A stretch of DNA of 64,000 nt, taken from contig JACPUW010000041.1 in NCBI GenBank assembly GCA_016192035.1, positions 81,235 to 145,234 on the forward strand, written 5' to 3'. This stretch comes from Bacteroidota bacterium. GTDB lineage: Bacteria; Bacteroidota; Bacteroidia; CAILMK01; JACPUW01. Of this stretch, positions 30,381 through 41,558 are shown one piece after another. The notes under the pieces are model-generated. The model was given only the letters and a program-made list of their open reading frames with translations, was not told the DNA's origin and searched no databases. Made by a program: the position numbers and the translations under genes. Each line of letters begins with the position of its first letter. The first letter of the stretch is position 1.

Positions 30381-32128
30381 GAAGGTACCGTGTCGCTTAC
30401 CAGTTGTTGGTAGGCCTGGTTAAGCCGCTCCAGTTCAGACCACACAAAATCGAGTAACCCTTTCACATAGTCGGGTGAAAAGTCAAAGGAAATACCCGCT
30501 GCCTTATATATATCGGGAATGGATTTGGTATATCCAAGTGATAAGGCTTCCTTGTATCGCTTAAGTCCTTTTATCGGGTCGTCCTTATAGTTCCTCCAAA
30601 CAGCTATGGCCCCTAATTGGGCAATACCGTACTCAATGTAATAAAAGGGTACTTCAATAATGTGCAGTTGTTTCTGCCACATATTGCGCTTATACTTGTC
30701 AAAGTCTTTAAAATCAACCAGTGGTGAGTTAAATCGGTCATAAATGTCCACCCAGGCATCGTCCCTTTCCTGGCGTCCGTGGGCAGGATGGGTATATAGC
30801 CAGTGCTGGAAACAGTCCACCGTGGCAATCCAGGGCAACACGTCAAGGGTGCTTTCCAATTGCTCTATTTTAGCCCTAAGTAAATCACTTTCATCTGAAA
30901 AGTAGGTATCCCAGCCGTCCATCGAAATAAGTTCCATGCTCATGGATGCCAGTTCGGCAACTTCACTTGGGCAGTGCTTCAATTGGTTTACGCCCAGATT
31001 GCGGCAAAGAATGCTGTGTACCGCATGGCCACCTTCATGTACCATGGTTGTCACATCGCGCATATTGCCCGTGGCGTTCATGAAAATGAAAGGAACGCCG
31101 TGTTCGTCCAGCGGATAATTGTAGCCACCGGGTGCCTTTCCTTTTCGTGAATCTAAATCAAGGAACCCAAGACCTGCCATGGATTCAAGGGTTTCCTTAA
31201 AAAGCGGGTCTATCTTTTCAAAACAGGCAATGGATTTGGCTAGCAATTCATCTCCCAGATCAAACGGCTTTAGGGGTTTGTTGCTATGGGTGTTAACCTG
31301 TAAGTCGTACGGATGTAGGGTACTCAGGCCAAGTTTTTCCTTGCGCAGGGCCAAGAGTTTCTCCTGTACGGGTAGGGCAATCTCTTCTACCGTTTGGTGA
31401 AAGGTTTTCACGTCGGCAACGGTGTAATCAAACCGGCCTAGGGCCCGGTGCTTGTAGTCGCGATAATTATCGAAACCCGCGTTGATGGCCTGCTGGTGCC
31501 GAAGGGCTATCTGCTTGTCAAGTATGTCGTCTATTTTCCCTTTTACCCCATGCCGCTCTTCACTTATCTTTAGGTAGATCTCCCGGCGCAGGTCGCGGTC
31601 AGGGTTCCGCAAATAGGCACTTGCTTGCTGCACAGTAAGTTCTTTCCCTTGGTGCTGAACCACCAAACCGCCCACGATGGAAGCATATGCCTGGCTCAAA
31701 TTGGTTTGCTCCACTTCAAGAGGGATATTTTCATCCCTATGCAATTCCAAGGTCAACAGTGATTTGCGCTTGAAATTCAAGTAAGGAACGTCAGGCAGTT
31801 TTGAAAAGTACGGAAGGGAGGTTATGTGCTGTGTGAGCCGGTGTTCTTCTTTTACCAATTCGGGTTGTATCTCTTTGATAAAAAAGCTGTAAGCATCTGA
31901 ACGCGCTTGATCATCGGTCTGCCGGGTGTAGTTTATGTACCGCCAGGCCAGGTCTTCATTTAGAAAAGCATCCAACTCGGAGTGCTTTGCTATCAGTTCC
32001 TCCAAATTAGATACCTCTGTGATTTCCCCTTGTTTCAGCGCATCATAGAACGGCCTTATTTCATCAAAGTTTCTAAGAATGAACTCTTTGGGTAAGAAAT
32101 TGCGGGCTTTTTTTTCAAACTTTCTCAT
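30377..32128 (-). CDS. M3 family oligoendopeptidase
   Basis: TTMVHEGGHAVHSIL (HExxH) and the long M3 fold pattern (PFIFMNATGNMRDV). Confidence 0.92.
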   Translation of the reverse strand: MRKFEKKARNFLPKEFILRNFDEIRPFYDALKQGEITEVSNLEELIAKHSELDAFLNEDLAWRYINYTRQTDDQARSDAYSFFIKEIQPELVKEEHRLTQHITSLPYFSKLPDVPYLNFKRKSLLTLELHRDENIPLEVEQTNLSQAYASIVGGLVVQHQGKELTVQQASAYLRNPDRDLRREIYLKISEERHGVKGKIDDILDKQIALRHQQAINAGFDNYRDYKHRALGRFDYTVADVKTFHQTVEEIALPVQEKLLALRKEKLGLSTLHPYDLQVNTHSNKPLKPFDLGDELLAKSIACFEKIDPLFKETLESMAGLGFLDLDSRKGKAPGGYNYPLDEHGVPFIFMNATGNMRDVTTMVHEGGHAVHSILCRNLGVNQLKHCPSEVAELASMSMELISMDGWDTYFSDESDLLRAKIEQLESTLDVLPWIATVDCFQHWLYTHPAHGRQERDDAWVDIYDRFNSPLVDFKDFDKYKRNMWQKQLHIIEVPFYYIEYGIAQLGAIAVWRNYKDDPIKGLKRYKEALSLGYTKSIPDIYKAAGISFDFSPDYVKGLLDFVWSELERLNQAYQQLVSDTVPS

Positions 32129-32501
32129 TTTCCCCTGTTTGATTCAGTATAGTAAACCACTTAAGTATTTTCTTTAGGTCGCTCATAAACACTTTGGCTT
32201 CGTTATGGTTGGGCGCTGTGGCTTTAAAGTACTCGCGTATGCCAGCCGGCGAATCTTGGACACTAGGCAATGGCAATTCGCTTTTTTCCATTAAATCAAA
32301 TACTTGACCTAAGAAAAGGTCTGAATTGTCAGAAGTGAAAATGGTTATCTTGTCCAAAAGCGAAATCTGGAAATTACTGCTCACCGGAAAACGCTTTCGT
32401 CTGTCTTCCAAGCTTTCCACAATGATTTGCTTTGGGGTTTCGGCCAATACGCGGTACAATCCCGGTTTTCCAGTAATGGATACAATCTTATCGATTTTCA
32501 T
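32115..32501 (-). CDS. DUF5606-like small protein
   Basis: MKIDKIVSITGKPGLYRVLAETPKQIIVESLEDRRKRFPV...SDLKKILKWFTIL. Confidence 0.75.
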   Translation of the reverse strand: MKIDKIVSITGKPGLYRVLAETPKQIIVESLEDRRKRFPVSSNFQISLLDKITIFTSDNSDLFLGQVFDLMEKSELPLPSVQDSPAGIREYFKATAPNHNEAKVFMSDLKKILKWFTILNQTGENEKV

Positions 32502-32681
32502 GTAAAGTGCTAAAAGCGGGCAAAAATAAATCTGCCTAACCATTGCAGCAGGCATTTGTGTTAATCAACAATAAACACGTCCTTAACCCAACCTTTTTCT
32601 ACACCGTCTGTTTCAACAGCCAATGTTTCAATTTTTATCACATCTTTGCCGCCCAACGCAATTTATCTGGATCATTTGCTT

Positions 32682-34757
32682 ATGAGAATCTTGTCATTGA
32701 CCTTACTGGTTATTACCTTGTACAGTGGTGTTGCTTTTGCCCAGTTGCGCCCTAACTTGAACAATTGGTTTTTGGCGGGCAACATAGGCACCACGGTAGG
32801 CCATACCGATGTGAGGCCCAAATCGGGTATGGACTATATCAACCACCCCGGACAGTACATTGGCTACATTATCAGCCCTGAGGCCTCTTATCACTTCACT
32901 CATGGTTTTGGATTGGTGCTGAGCTATAGCTACGCCAAGATCTTGGGCAACGAAAGGAGCAAAATGCCGGCGTGGCCAGCCAGGGAATTCAACACAAACC
33001 TGAGCGAGATCAAATTCATGGGCCATCTTAACCTAGGCCGGGCGCTGAGTTTTAACCTCAGAAAAAACATCATCAGTCCATATGTAAATGCAGGGGTGGG
33101 CTCTACTTGGGGCCGCTTTCATGCCCCTTTATCCAGGGTTTCCGGCGATGCCATTCGCGATTACCTGAACAGCGACCGATTTGACACCGCTGGTTTCCAG
33201 ACCTGGAACAAAAACCTTCAAGTGGGTTTCTATGTGTATGCCGGCCGCTATTTTGACTTGGACATACGGTACAACTACACTTTCTACAACGAAGACTACG
33301 TGGACGGCTCTTGGATGTATATCATAGGCAACCGTGAATGGGACAAATACTCGGCGGTATCAGTAGGCTTTCGATTCAAGTTTGGGGCAAACAACCGCCG
33401 TACCTATGAGCACACGTCTTGGGCGCGAGAACCACTTGAAGAAGATACCTCCTTGTTCAACACGTTTGTGGACATTGAAGAATATGACGATGGCACTGGC
33501 ACACCGGTGTTTAAGGTTCGGACAAGGCCAACCAATGTGAGCGAAGAAAACCTCACCAAGATTGACGCCAGCAACAAGACCGACGACGACATGTACCAAT
33601 CCATCTACAACACGCTGATGGAGAATCCTGATTTGCGCGATAGCCTATTGGCCGCCCTGGCTAAAGACCTTCAGAATAATCCCGCCTTTATTACCAATGT
33701 ACAGAATGGGGTGTGCATAGAGTGCCCCGATGCCGGTGAGGGCGGAGGACTTACCGAAAAGGATGTTGAACGAATTGTGGAGCGCATAGTGGAACGGGTA
33801 ATAGTGCGTGAGGGTACTACGGTGGTAATCAAGGATGATAATACCTACACGGACAGCCCTGCCGATACTACAGGTGCAGGGTCTTCTAAAACCGGCACTA
33901 CCAAGCCTGGTTCAGGTGTGGCAAATGCAGGTAAGGATAAACCTAAAGATACCAACCCCATCACCAAAATTGATGAGTTTGAGCTCCGCGACATATACTA
34001 TGACCTTGATGAGGCCTTTATTAGGAACGATGCATCTAGTTCACTGGATGAATTGGCCAAGTTGCTCAAGAAGTATCCCAACCTCAAAATCGAATTGGGT
34101 TCACATACCGATTGTCGCAACTCTAAGAATTACAACCTCGCGCTATCTCAAAAGAGGGCCTTGGCGGCTGTTAACTACTTGGTTTGCCAAGGTATAGACC
34201 GATGCAGGTTGGTGGCAAAAGCCTATGGTGAATCACAGTTGGTGAACATGTGCGATTGCGAAGGTGAAGACACCGGCGGGGACTGTACCGATGCCGAGCA
34301 CCAAAGGAACCGTAGAACAACCGTTAAAATACTGGATTACAACTACCAAAAGGGAAGTGGATGCCAAGAGGCCGTAGAAGTGGATGTGGCTGCCGCTGAA
34401 GATGCACGCCTGAATTCAAAGGAATTGCCCGTGGCTGATCCAAAATCCATAGTAGTTACCGAAGACGACATAAAAAATGCCGGTATTTCCACCGATCCTG
34501 CCGCTGGGTATTATGTGGTTATTGGCACTTCCTATGTGCCTAAGTATGCATCGGCGCTGGCCGCCCTAGCTCAGGATAAAGAAAGTTTTGATGGGTCTGG
34601 TGTGCTTTATTTGGGTAATACCAAGTACTTTGTCTATGCCGATATGTCAACTGACTATGACGCTGCCATGGCCAAACTCAAGGCCGTAAGGTGCTGTACC
34701 CGGTTCCCCGATGCCTGGATTTATGCCTACAAAATGGACAATACAAAGGGCAAATAG
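32682..34757 (+). CDS. OmpA-family outer-membrane protein with C-terminal SPOR-like segment
   Basis: Signal peptide MRILSLTLLVITLYSGVAFAQ; OmpA core LKIELGSHTDCRNSKNYNLALSQKRALAAVNYL...NRRTTVKIL; then YYVVIGTSYVPKYASALAAL...FPDAWIYAYK. Confidence 0.85.
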   Translation: MRILSLTLLVITLYSGVAFAQLRPNLNNWFLAGNIGTTVGHTDVRPKSGMDYINHPGQYIGYIISPEASYHFTHGFGLVLSYSYAKILGNERSKMPAWPAREFNTNLSEIKFMGHLNLGRALSFNLRKNIISPYVNAGVGSTWGRFHAPLSRVSGDAIRDYLNSDRFDTAGFQTWNKNLQVGFYVYAGRYFDLDIRYNYTFYNEDYVDGSWMYIIGNREWDKYSAVSVGFRFKFGANNRRTYEHTSWAREPLEEDTSLFNTFVDIEEYDDGTGTPVFKVRTRPTNVSEENLTKIDASNKTDDDMYQSIYNTLMENPDLRDSLLAALAKDLQNNPAFITNVQNGVCIECPDAGEGGGLTEKDVERIVERIVERVIVREGTTVVIKDDNTYTDSPADTTGAGSSKTGTTKPGSGVANAGKDKPKDTNPITKIDEFELRDIYYDLDEAFIRNDASSSLDELAKLLKKYPNLKIELGSHTDCRNSKNYNLALSQKRALAAVNYLVCQGIDRCRLVAKAYGESQLVNMCDCEGEDTGGDCTDAEHQRNRRTTVKILDYNYQKGSGCQEAVEVDVAAAEDARLNSKELPVADPKSIVVTEDDIKNAGISTDPAAGYYVVIGTSYVPKYASALAALAQDKESFDGSGVLYLGNTKYFVYADMSTDYDAAMAKLKAVRCCTRFPDAWIYAYKMDNTKGK

Positions 34758-34846
34758 GCCCAAGGCACCTATCCTTATTACATTCTGCTGCTTTACCGCC
34801 CCGCTGGGCCTAGTGGCTATTTTTGCCTTCATTTAGCTGTCATTTC

Positions 34847-37800
34847 ATGATGTTACAAGAAAAGTATGTGCCTAAGAACCACATTAGAATGGTTACTGCG
34901 GCATCCTTATTTGACGGACATGACGCCGCCATTAACGTGATGCGGCGCATCATCCAATCAACCGGGGTGGAGGTCATTCATTTGGGACATGACCGAAGCG
35001 TGGATGAGGTGGTTTCTTGCGCTATTCAAGAGGATGTGCAAGCCATAGCCATGACCTCATATCAAGGCGGCCACATGGAGTATTTCACCTATATGTTTGA
35101 TTTGCTCAAGGAAAGGGGAGCAGGGCACATCAAAATTTTCGGTGGTGGAGGTGGAGTAATCCTACCTTCTGAAATTGAACAGCTTATGAATTACGGTATC
35201 GCCAGGATATACTCCCCTGACGATGGCCGCGAAATGGGCTTGCAGGGCATGATCAACGATATGGTGCGCCAGTGCGATTTTCCCATTGGCGATCAATTGA
35301 ATGGACAACTTGAGAAGGTAGGTGAGAAATCGGCCCTGGCTATTGGCCGCCTCATTTCTGCCGCCGAGAATTTCCCAAGCCTGCACGCCGACATGCTTTC
35401 AGGAATTGAGCAAAAGGCACTACAGGCGCAAGTGCCCGTGCTGGGCATTACAGGCACGGGAGGGGCTGGCAAATCCTCGTTGGTTGATGAACTTGTCCGG
35501 AGGTTCTTGCTCGATTTTACCGACAAATCCATTGCAATACTTTCCGTGGATCCATCCAAAAGGAAAACAGGTGGTGCCCTACTGGGTGACCGTATCAGGA
35601 TGAATGCCATTAGGTCATCTAGGGTATATATGCGTTCACTGGCTACCAGGCAGTCTAATTTGGCCCTGTCGGCACATGTGCGCCAGGCACTCAACATAGT
35701 GAAAGCTGCAGGCTTTGACTTGGTCATTTTGGAAACCTCTGGTATAGGTCAGTCTGATACCGAGATTGTGGACCACTCTGATGTGTCTCTCTATGTGATG
35801 ACTCCTGAATACGGCGCAGCAACCCAGTTGGAAAAAATTGATATGCTTGATTTTGCCGACGTGATTGCCATAAATAAATTTGACAAAAGGGGGGCTCTGG
35901 ATGCCCAGCGGGATGTGGTAAAGCAATACAAGCGAAACCACCAGGTTTTTCACCTGCCCGACGGGAAAGTCCCCGTGTTTGGCACCATCGCATCGCAGTT
36001 CAATGACCCCGGCACCAATCGTTTGTACCGGCATACCATAGATTTGGTACAGGCTAAAACCGGTGCGCCATTGCACTCAAACTATGCGGTAGAAGTCGGT
36101 ATGTCAGAAAAGATCTACATAATACCGGCCACCCGTACCCGCTACCTTTCTGAAATAGCCGAAAACAACCGTCAGTACGATGTTTGGGTTGATAAACAAG
36201 CCAATATAGCCGAAACGCTTTATGCCCTCCACACTTCTATGGAAGTGATCAAGGCCAGTGGGCCAAACGTGGCAATTGATGAAGTGCAAAAAGTTTACGA
36301 GCAGACAAGCATGGAGCTTGACCCCAAGAACAAAAAATTGATAGAAAACTGGCCTAGCACACGCCAACGCTATCGCAGTGAGGAGTTTATTTTCAGTGTG
36401 AGGGGCAAGGAATTGCGATTGAAAACACATACGGAATCACTCTCACATACCAAAGTGCCAAAAGTGAGTACTCCCCGATACCGGGGTTGGGGTGATGTGC
36501 TCAAGTGGCAACTTCAAGAGAATGTGCCAGGGGAATTTCCTTATACATCGGGTTTGTTTCCGTTCAAAAGGGAAGGGGAAGACCCTACCCGCATGTTTGC
36601 CGGGGAGGGTGGCCCTGAACGCACAAATAAGCGCTTTCACTATGTGAGCCAAGATATGCCGGCCAAACGGCTAAGTACCGCATTTGATTCGGTAACCCTA
36701 TATGGCGCAGACCCCGATTATAGGCCCGATATCTATGGTAAGATTGGGAATTCGGGCGTAAGTGTGTGCTGTTTGGACGATGCCAAGAAGCTATACTCCG
36801 GGTTTAACCTTTCTGACCCCAAGACATCTGTTTCCATGACCATAAATGGGCCAGCCCCCATGTTGCTTGGGTTTTTCCTCAATGCGGCCATTGATCAGCA
36901 GTGCGAACGCCATATCAAGGAACATGGCATGGAACAAGCCGTGCGCCAACAAATTGAATCCATGTACGCAGCGCGGGGCGCATCGGTGCCCACATACCAG
37001 GGTGCATTGCCAATGGGTAATGATGGACTGGGGCTTATGTTGCTGGGCACATCGGGCGACAAGGTGCTAGACCCTGAGGTATATCAGCGCATAAAAACGG
37101 AGACCCTACAGCAGGTGCGCGGTACGGTCCAAGCCGATATTCTCAAGGAAGACCAGGCGCAAAACACCTGTATCTTTAGCACAGAGTTCGCACTTAGGCT
37201 CATGGGCGATGTGCAGGCCTACTTTATTGATCACAAGGTCAGGAATTTCTATTCCGTTTCCATATCAGGTTACCACATTGCCGAAGCAGGCGCCAACCCT
37301 ATTACCCAGCTGGCTTTTACCCTGGCCAATGGATTTACCTATGTAGAATACTACTTGAGCAGGGGTATGGATATCAATGACTTTGGGCCTAACCTTTCTT
37401 TTTTCTTTTCCAATGGTATAGACCCTGAGTACGCGGTGATAGGCCGGGTGGCGCGCAGGATTTGGGCTAAGGCCATGCGCCTAAAGTATGGGGCCAACGA
37501 AAGGGCCCAGATGCTCAAGTACCACATTCAAACTTCTGGAAGGTCACTCCACGCCCAGGAAATTGATTTCAACGATATACGCACCACCCTTCAGGCCCTG
37601 TATGCCATATACGACAATTGCAATTCACTGCATACCAATGCATATGATGAAGCCATTACCACTCCTACCGAAGAATCGGTGCGCCGGGCCATGGCCATTC
37701 AATTGATCATAAACCGGGAGTTGGGCTTGGCCAAAAATGAAAACCCTTTGCAGGGTTCGTTTATCATTGAAGAGCTCACCGACTTGGTGGAGGAAGCCGT

Positions 37801-38218
37801 ACTGGCCGAATTTGACCGAATAACAGAAAGGGGTGGGGTACTGGGCGCCATGGAAACCATGTACCAGCGCAGCAAGATACAAGAAGAGAGCCTGTACTAC
37901 GAAACCCTAAAACACAGCGGTGAAATGCCCATCATTGGGGTAAATACTTTCCTAAGCTCCAAGGGTTCGCCCACCGTGGTGCCGGGGGAGGTGATAAGGG
38001 CTACTACCGAAGAAAAGGAAACTCAAATAAACACCCTTACCCGCCAACATGCCTTTTACCACAAGGAAGCCAAAAACTGGCTTGGAGTGCTTACTCAGTC
38101 TGCCCTTTCTGGTGCAAACATGTTTGATACCCTGATGGAAGTGACCAAGTATTGCACCCTGGGCCAAATAACCCAGTCCCTTTTCCAAGTAGGTGGACAA
38201 TACCGCCGCAACATGTAA
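34847..38218 (+). CDS. icmF: Fused isobutyryl-CoA-type mutase (B12-binding domain + MeaB-like G-protein + mutase)
   Basis: N-terminal B12 domain [31 protein letters not shown]-loop [17 protein letters not shown]; mutase [53 protein letters not shown]. Confidence 0.93.
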   Translation: MMLQEKYVPKNHIRMVTAASLFDGHDAAINVMRRIIQSTGVEVIHLGHDRSVDEVVSCAIQEDVQAIAMTSYQGGHMEYFTYMFDLLKERGAGHIKIFGGGGGVILPSEIEQLMNYGIARIYSPDDGREMGLQGMINDMVRQCDFPIGDQLNGQLEKVGEKSALAIGRLISAAENFPSLHADMLSGIEQKALQAQVPVLGITGTGGAGKSSLVDELVRRFLLDFTDKSIAILSVDPSKRKTGGALLGDRIRMNAIRSSRVYMRSLATRQSNLALSAHVRQALNIVKAAGFDLVILETSGIGQSDTEIVDHSDVSLYVMTPEYGAATQLEKIDMLDFADVIAINKFDKRGALDAQRDVVKQYKRNHQVFHLPDGKVPVFGTIASQFNDPGTNRLYRHTIDLVQAKTGAPLHSNYAVEVGMSEKIYIIPATRTRYLSEIAENNRQYDVWVDKQANIAETLYALHTSMEVIKASGPNVAIDEVQKVYEQTSMELDPKNKKLIENWPSTRQRYRSEEFIFSVRGKELRLKTHTESLSHTKVPKVSTPRYRGWGDVLKWQLQENVPGEFPYTSGLFPFKREGEDPTRMFAGEGGPERTNKRFHYVSQDMPAKRLSTAFDSVTLYGADPDYRPDIYGKIGNSGVSVCCLDDAKKLYSGFNLSDPKTSVSMTINGPAPMLLGFFLNAAIDQQCERHIKEHGMEQAVRQQIESMYAARGASVPTYQGALPMGNDGLGLMLLGTSGDKVLDPEVYQRIKTETLQQVRGTVQADILKEDQAQNTCIFSTEFALRLMGDVQAYFIDHKVRNFYSVSISGYHIAEAGANPITQLAFTLANGFTYVEYYLSRGMDINDFGPNLSFFFSNGIDPEYAVIGRVARRIWAKAMRLKYGANERAQMLKYHIQTSGRSLHAQEIDFNDIRTTLQALYAIYDNCNSLHTNAYDEAITTPTEESVRRAMAIQLIINRELGLAKNENPLQGSFIIEELTDLVEEAVLAEFDRITERGGVLGAMETMYQRSKIQEESLYYETLKHSGEMPIIGVNTFLSSKGSPTVVPGEVIRATTEEKETQINTLTRQHAFYHKEAKNWLGVLTQSALSGANMFDTLMEVTKYCTLGQITQSLFQVGGQYRRNM

Positions 38219-38240
38219 GATATTTCGGTATATTGCACAG

Positions 38241-39098
38241 ATGCCCGTATTGATTATTTGCTTGTTGTTCACCTCGTTTGCGGCTAAAGCCCAGTCCGTG
38301 TACCATGTGGTTTCACCCAGCGCCGAGCTTATGAGCCTGCCAAATCCAGGATCATCCAGGCTGGCCCTACTTAGTAAGGGCGACGAGGTGAACTATCTCA
38401 AAACCATGGAATCAGGGTCATGGGCCAAGGTAAGCTTTGAAGGCCAAATAGGGTATATGGAAGTGGCCCACATCAAGGAAGGAAAAATGGAAGTGAAAGC
38501 CACCGTGGCCGAAGTAAAAAAGTACCACGTTGTAGTATTTCAATCAGCCATTTATGCAAGTCCTGACTTTTCGGCCAATAAGTTAAAAACCTTGGTGCGC
38601 GATGAAATTTTGGAAGTGTTTGTGGGTGACGATATAGAGTGGCTTAAGGTTAAAACCAAAACAGGGGTAGGATATGTATTTGGTGCACATATGGAAGAAG
38701 GCTTACCAAAAAAGGAGGAAAAAGCAGAAGAGGAAGTGATTGAAATCTATACCGTAAGGGTTGATGTGCCTGCCTTTGCCGGTAAAGACAAGAAATCTAA
38801 GGTTATGGCCAAGTTTGAACGGGGCGATTTAGTGGATGTGGTTTTGGCTGAAGATGGATGGGCTAGGGTAAAACTGCCCCAGGGATATGGATATATTGAA
38901 TTGTCGGCCCTTGACAAACCTGAAACGCCTACCGGTGGCGCAAGCAAGGGTAAAGTCAATCCAGGCGATATAGGCAAGTCAAAGGATCCCATTAAGTTTG
39001 GTGCCATTTGCCGCGATGGCAGCACCGACTACACCGTAGGCCCCCACACCTGCTCCAAGGGCAACGGAGTGCAAATGTGGATCTATAAAAAACCGTAA
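38241..39098 (+). CDS. Secreted protein with about three SH3-like repeats and a Cys-containing C-terminal motif
   Basis: Signal peptide MPVLIICLLFTSFAAKAQ; repeats ending in SWAKVSFEGQIGYMEVAHI, EWLKVKTKTGVGYVFGAHM, GWARVKLPQGYGYIELSAL. Confidence 0.75.
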   Translation: MPVLIICLLFTSFAAKAQSVYHVVSPSAELMSLPNPGSSRLALLSKGDEVNYLKTMESGSWAKVSFEGQIGYMEVAHIKEGKMEVKATVAEVKKYHVVVFQSAIYASPDFSANKLKTLVRDEILEVFVGDDIEWLKVKTKTGVGYVFGAHMEEGLPKKEEKAEEEVIEIYTVRVDVPAFAGKDKKSKVMAKFERGDLVDVVLAEDGWARVKLPQGYGYIELSALDKPETPTGGASKGKVNPGDIGKSKDPIKFGAICRDGSTDYTVGPHTCSKGNGVQMWIYKKP

Positions 39099-39166
39099 CA
39101 AGGACTTACCAAATGGAAAACATACAAACGCTTAGAAATGCCATACTTTTGCCCCAAACGGGTAGT

Positions 39167-40012
39167 ATGCGAGCCTTCATTATAGCCACCATTCTTCTAC
39201 TGGGATTAGCCGGTCAAGGGTTAGCCCAACGAAAGGTCAACAAAATGAACGGCCTTACCGAGGCCAGTGTCACCAAGAGAAAATATAACAAGCAGTGGAT
39301 CAAGATGCGGCAACATGGTTTGCCATCATTTGCCACATCGGTTGGAGTAAATGGGGGCATTGCAAACTTTATGTATGACGACCCCGCCATTGCTTCATTT
39401 GGTAGATATACCCTGATACATGCCCCGCAGCTTACCTTTCACATAAACCCAAGCAAATTCGCCGGGTTTAACCTGGGGTTGGGGTACCGCAGCACCATGT
39501 TTAGCTACTCCACCAGCGGTTCTTTTTCCAATGATTCCATTATGGCAATAGCCAATGGCGAATGGCAACAAAAGTTTGGCAACATTGGCATTTCACTCGG
39601 CGGGGTGTATTACGTAAACATAGCCAAGCAAATGTCCAACTGCACGGGTTTCGGTATAAGCAATGCCACCACCGCGCACTTGTTTATTGACATGGGGATT
39701 ACCCTGGCGCCATCACTTTTTAACGAAGTTTATTTCGTTGGAAATTTCAATGAGTTCGTGAACGGAGAACTCAAGAACTCTGGCGAGTATGACAAATACA
39801 CCATTATGTACAACGAGAAACCCCGGCGCGAAGCCATGTTTTTCTACTATGCCAAACTGGGTATCCGTGTCCAAAACGAATCCTTTTCTACTCGTATAGG
39901 CCCTGTGTTTGAATATCAGCTAAATACCAACAGGGGAATCGCCAATGATTTCACTGCCACCACCACTTCCATCATGATGTACGGACTCTGCCTGGCCTTT
40001 GAGTTTTATTGA
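39167..40012 (+). CDS. Putative outer-membrane beta-barrel protein
   Basis: Signal peptide MRAFIIATILLLGLAGQGLAQ; alternating beta-strand-like sequence ending in aromatic AFEFY. Confidence 0.55.
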   Translation: MRAFIIATILLLGLAGQGLAQRKVNKMNGLTEASVTKRKYNKQWIKMRQHGLPSFATSVGVNGGIANFMYDDPAIASFGRYTLIHAPQLTFHINPSKFAGFNLGLGYRSTMFSYSTSGSFSNDSIMAIANGEWQQKFGNIGISLGGVYYVNIAKQMSNCTGFGISNATTAHLFIDMGITLAPSLFNEVYFVGNFNEFVNGELKNSGEYDKYTIMYNEKPRREAMFFYYAKLGIRVQNESFSTRIGPVFEYQLNTNRGIANDFTATTTSIMMYGLCLAFEFY

Positions 40013-40184
40013 TCAGGTCTTTCCTGCCAGGTCCTTCCAATTTCCCCCTTTTTTCTCATCCTTTTTCAAGGGTAGAACCTTATGGTCTGCCCAAGCCGTT
40101 TGGGCATTATTGGCACTATAAACGCCCTTTCAGATGCCAAACGCCCGTGGAACTGTGCCTACATTTGAACCACAGCAACCGCAC

Positions 40185-41558
40185 ATGAAGTACTTTCATA
40201 ATGTATTGGAAACCATTGGAAACACACCCTTGGTTAAACTCAATAAGGTGCTGGGCCCCCAGTGGCCCTGCCTGGTACTCGCCAAAGTAGAAACCACCAA
40301 TCCAGGTAACTCCATCAAAGACCGCATGGCGGTGAAAATGATAGACGATGCACTGGCCAGTGGTCGGCTTAAGCCTGGAGGCACCATCATAGAAGGCACC
40401 TCTGGAAATACCGGCATGGGCTTGGCCATTGTGGCCGCCGTCAAAGGCTATAAATGTATTTTCACCACCAACGACAAGCAATCCAAAGAAAAAGTGGACC
40501 TGCTTAAGGCCGTGGGTGCAGAGGTAATCGTATGTCCTACCAATGTGGCGCCTACCGACCCCAGGTCTTACTACTCCGTGGCCAAACGGCTGAGCGAGCA
40601 AATCCCCAACTCTGTGTACCTTAACCAGTACGATAACCTGTCAAACCGCCAAGCCCACTACGAACAAACCGGGCCTGAGATATGGAGCCAAACCGAAGGT
40701 AAAATAACCCACTTGGTGGTAGGCGTGGGAACTGGCGGCACCATTTCGGGGGTGGGTAAATACCTAAAGGAGCGAAACCCCAATATACAGGTCTATGGCA
40801 TAGACACCTATGGATCGGTGTTTAAGAAATACCACGAAACCGGCATTTTTGATGAAAAGGAAATCTATTCCTATGTGACCGAAGGGATAGGAGAAGATAT
40901 CCTGCCTGAGAATGTTGATTTTGATGTAATAGACCTGTTTGAAAAGGTAAGTGATAAGGATGGCTTGCTGTACCAGCGCAGGCTGGCCCGTGAGGAGGGA
41001 ATCTTGGTGGGAAATAGCGCAGGGTCGGCCGTGGCGGGCCTGGTGCAATTGGCCAGCCGGTTCAAGCCTGGCGATGTGGTGGTGGTGATTTTCCATGACC
41101 ACGGCAGCCGATATGTGGGAAAGGCGTACAACGACGACTGGATGAGGGAACGCGGTTTTCTGGACGACAACCTCTTGAGCCTGGCCGATATAATAAAGTA
41201 TAAACCCAACACCGATCTGATAACCATAGGGCCCAGCGCCTCGGTGGCCGATGCGCTCAAACTCATTGGCTCGCTCAATATCTCCCAAATACCCGTGGTA
41301 CAAGGCCTTGAATTTGTGGGATCGGTGTCTGAATCCAAATTGTTCCGTGAACTCATGGGCAACCCTGACCTAAAATTCCTCTCCGTGGAGAATGTCATGG
41401 ATAAACCCCTGCCAATTCTCCGTGAAGATTCAGCTTATGGCCAACTAACCCAGTTACTTGACCAAGGCCACGGAGCCGCACTCATTGCCCTGCGCCAGGG
41501 CGGGTACGGCATTATCACCAAACATGATGTTATCTATGCTTTAACTAAAATGAAATGA
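40185..41558 (+). CDS. PLP-dependent cystathionine beta-synthase-like enzyme with CBS domain pair
   Basis: IGNTPLVKLNK, NPGNSIKDRMAVKMI, EGTSGNTGMGLA, GVGTGGTISGVGKYL, C-terminal CBS-pair region. Confidence 0.92.
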   Translation: MKYFHNVLETIGNTPLVKLNKVLGPQWPCLVLAKVETTNPGNSIKDRMAVKMIDDALASGRLKPGGTIIEGTSGNTGMGLAIVAAVKGYKCIFTTNDKQSKEKVDLLKAVGAEVIVCPTNVAPTDPRSYYSVAKRLSEQIPNSVYLNQYDNLSNRQAHYEQTGPEIWSQTEGKITHLVVGVGTGGTISGVGKYLKERNPNIQVYGIDTYGSVFKKYHETGIFDEKEIYSYVTEGIGEDILPENVDFDVIDLFEKVSDKDGLLYQRRLAREEGILVGNSAGSAVAGLVQLASRFKPGDVVVVIFHDHGSRYVGKAYNDDWMRERGFLDDNLLSLADIIKYKPNTDLITIGPSASVADALKLIGSLNISQIPVVQGLEFVGSVSESKLFRELMGNPDLKFLSVENVMDKPLPILREDSAYGQLTQLLDQGHGAALIALRQGGYGIITKHDVIYALTKMK

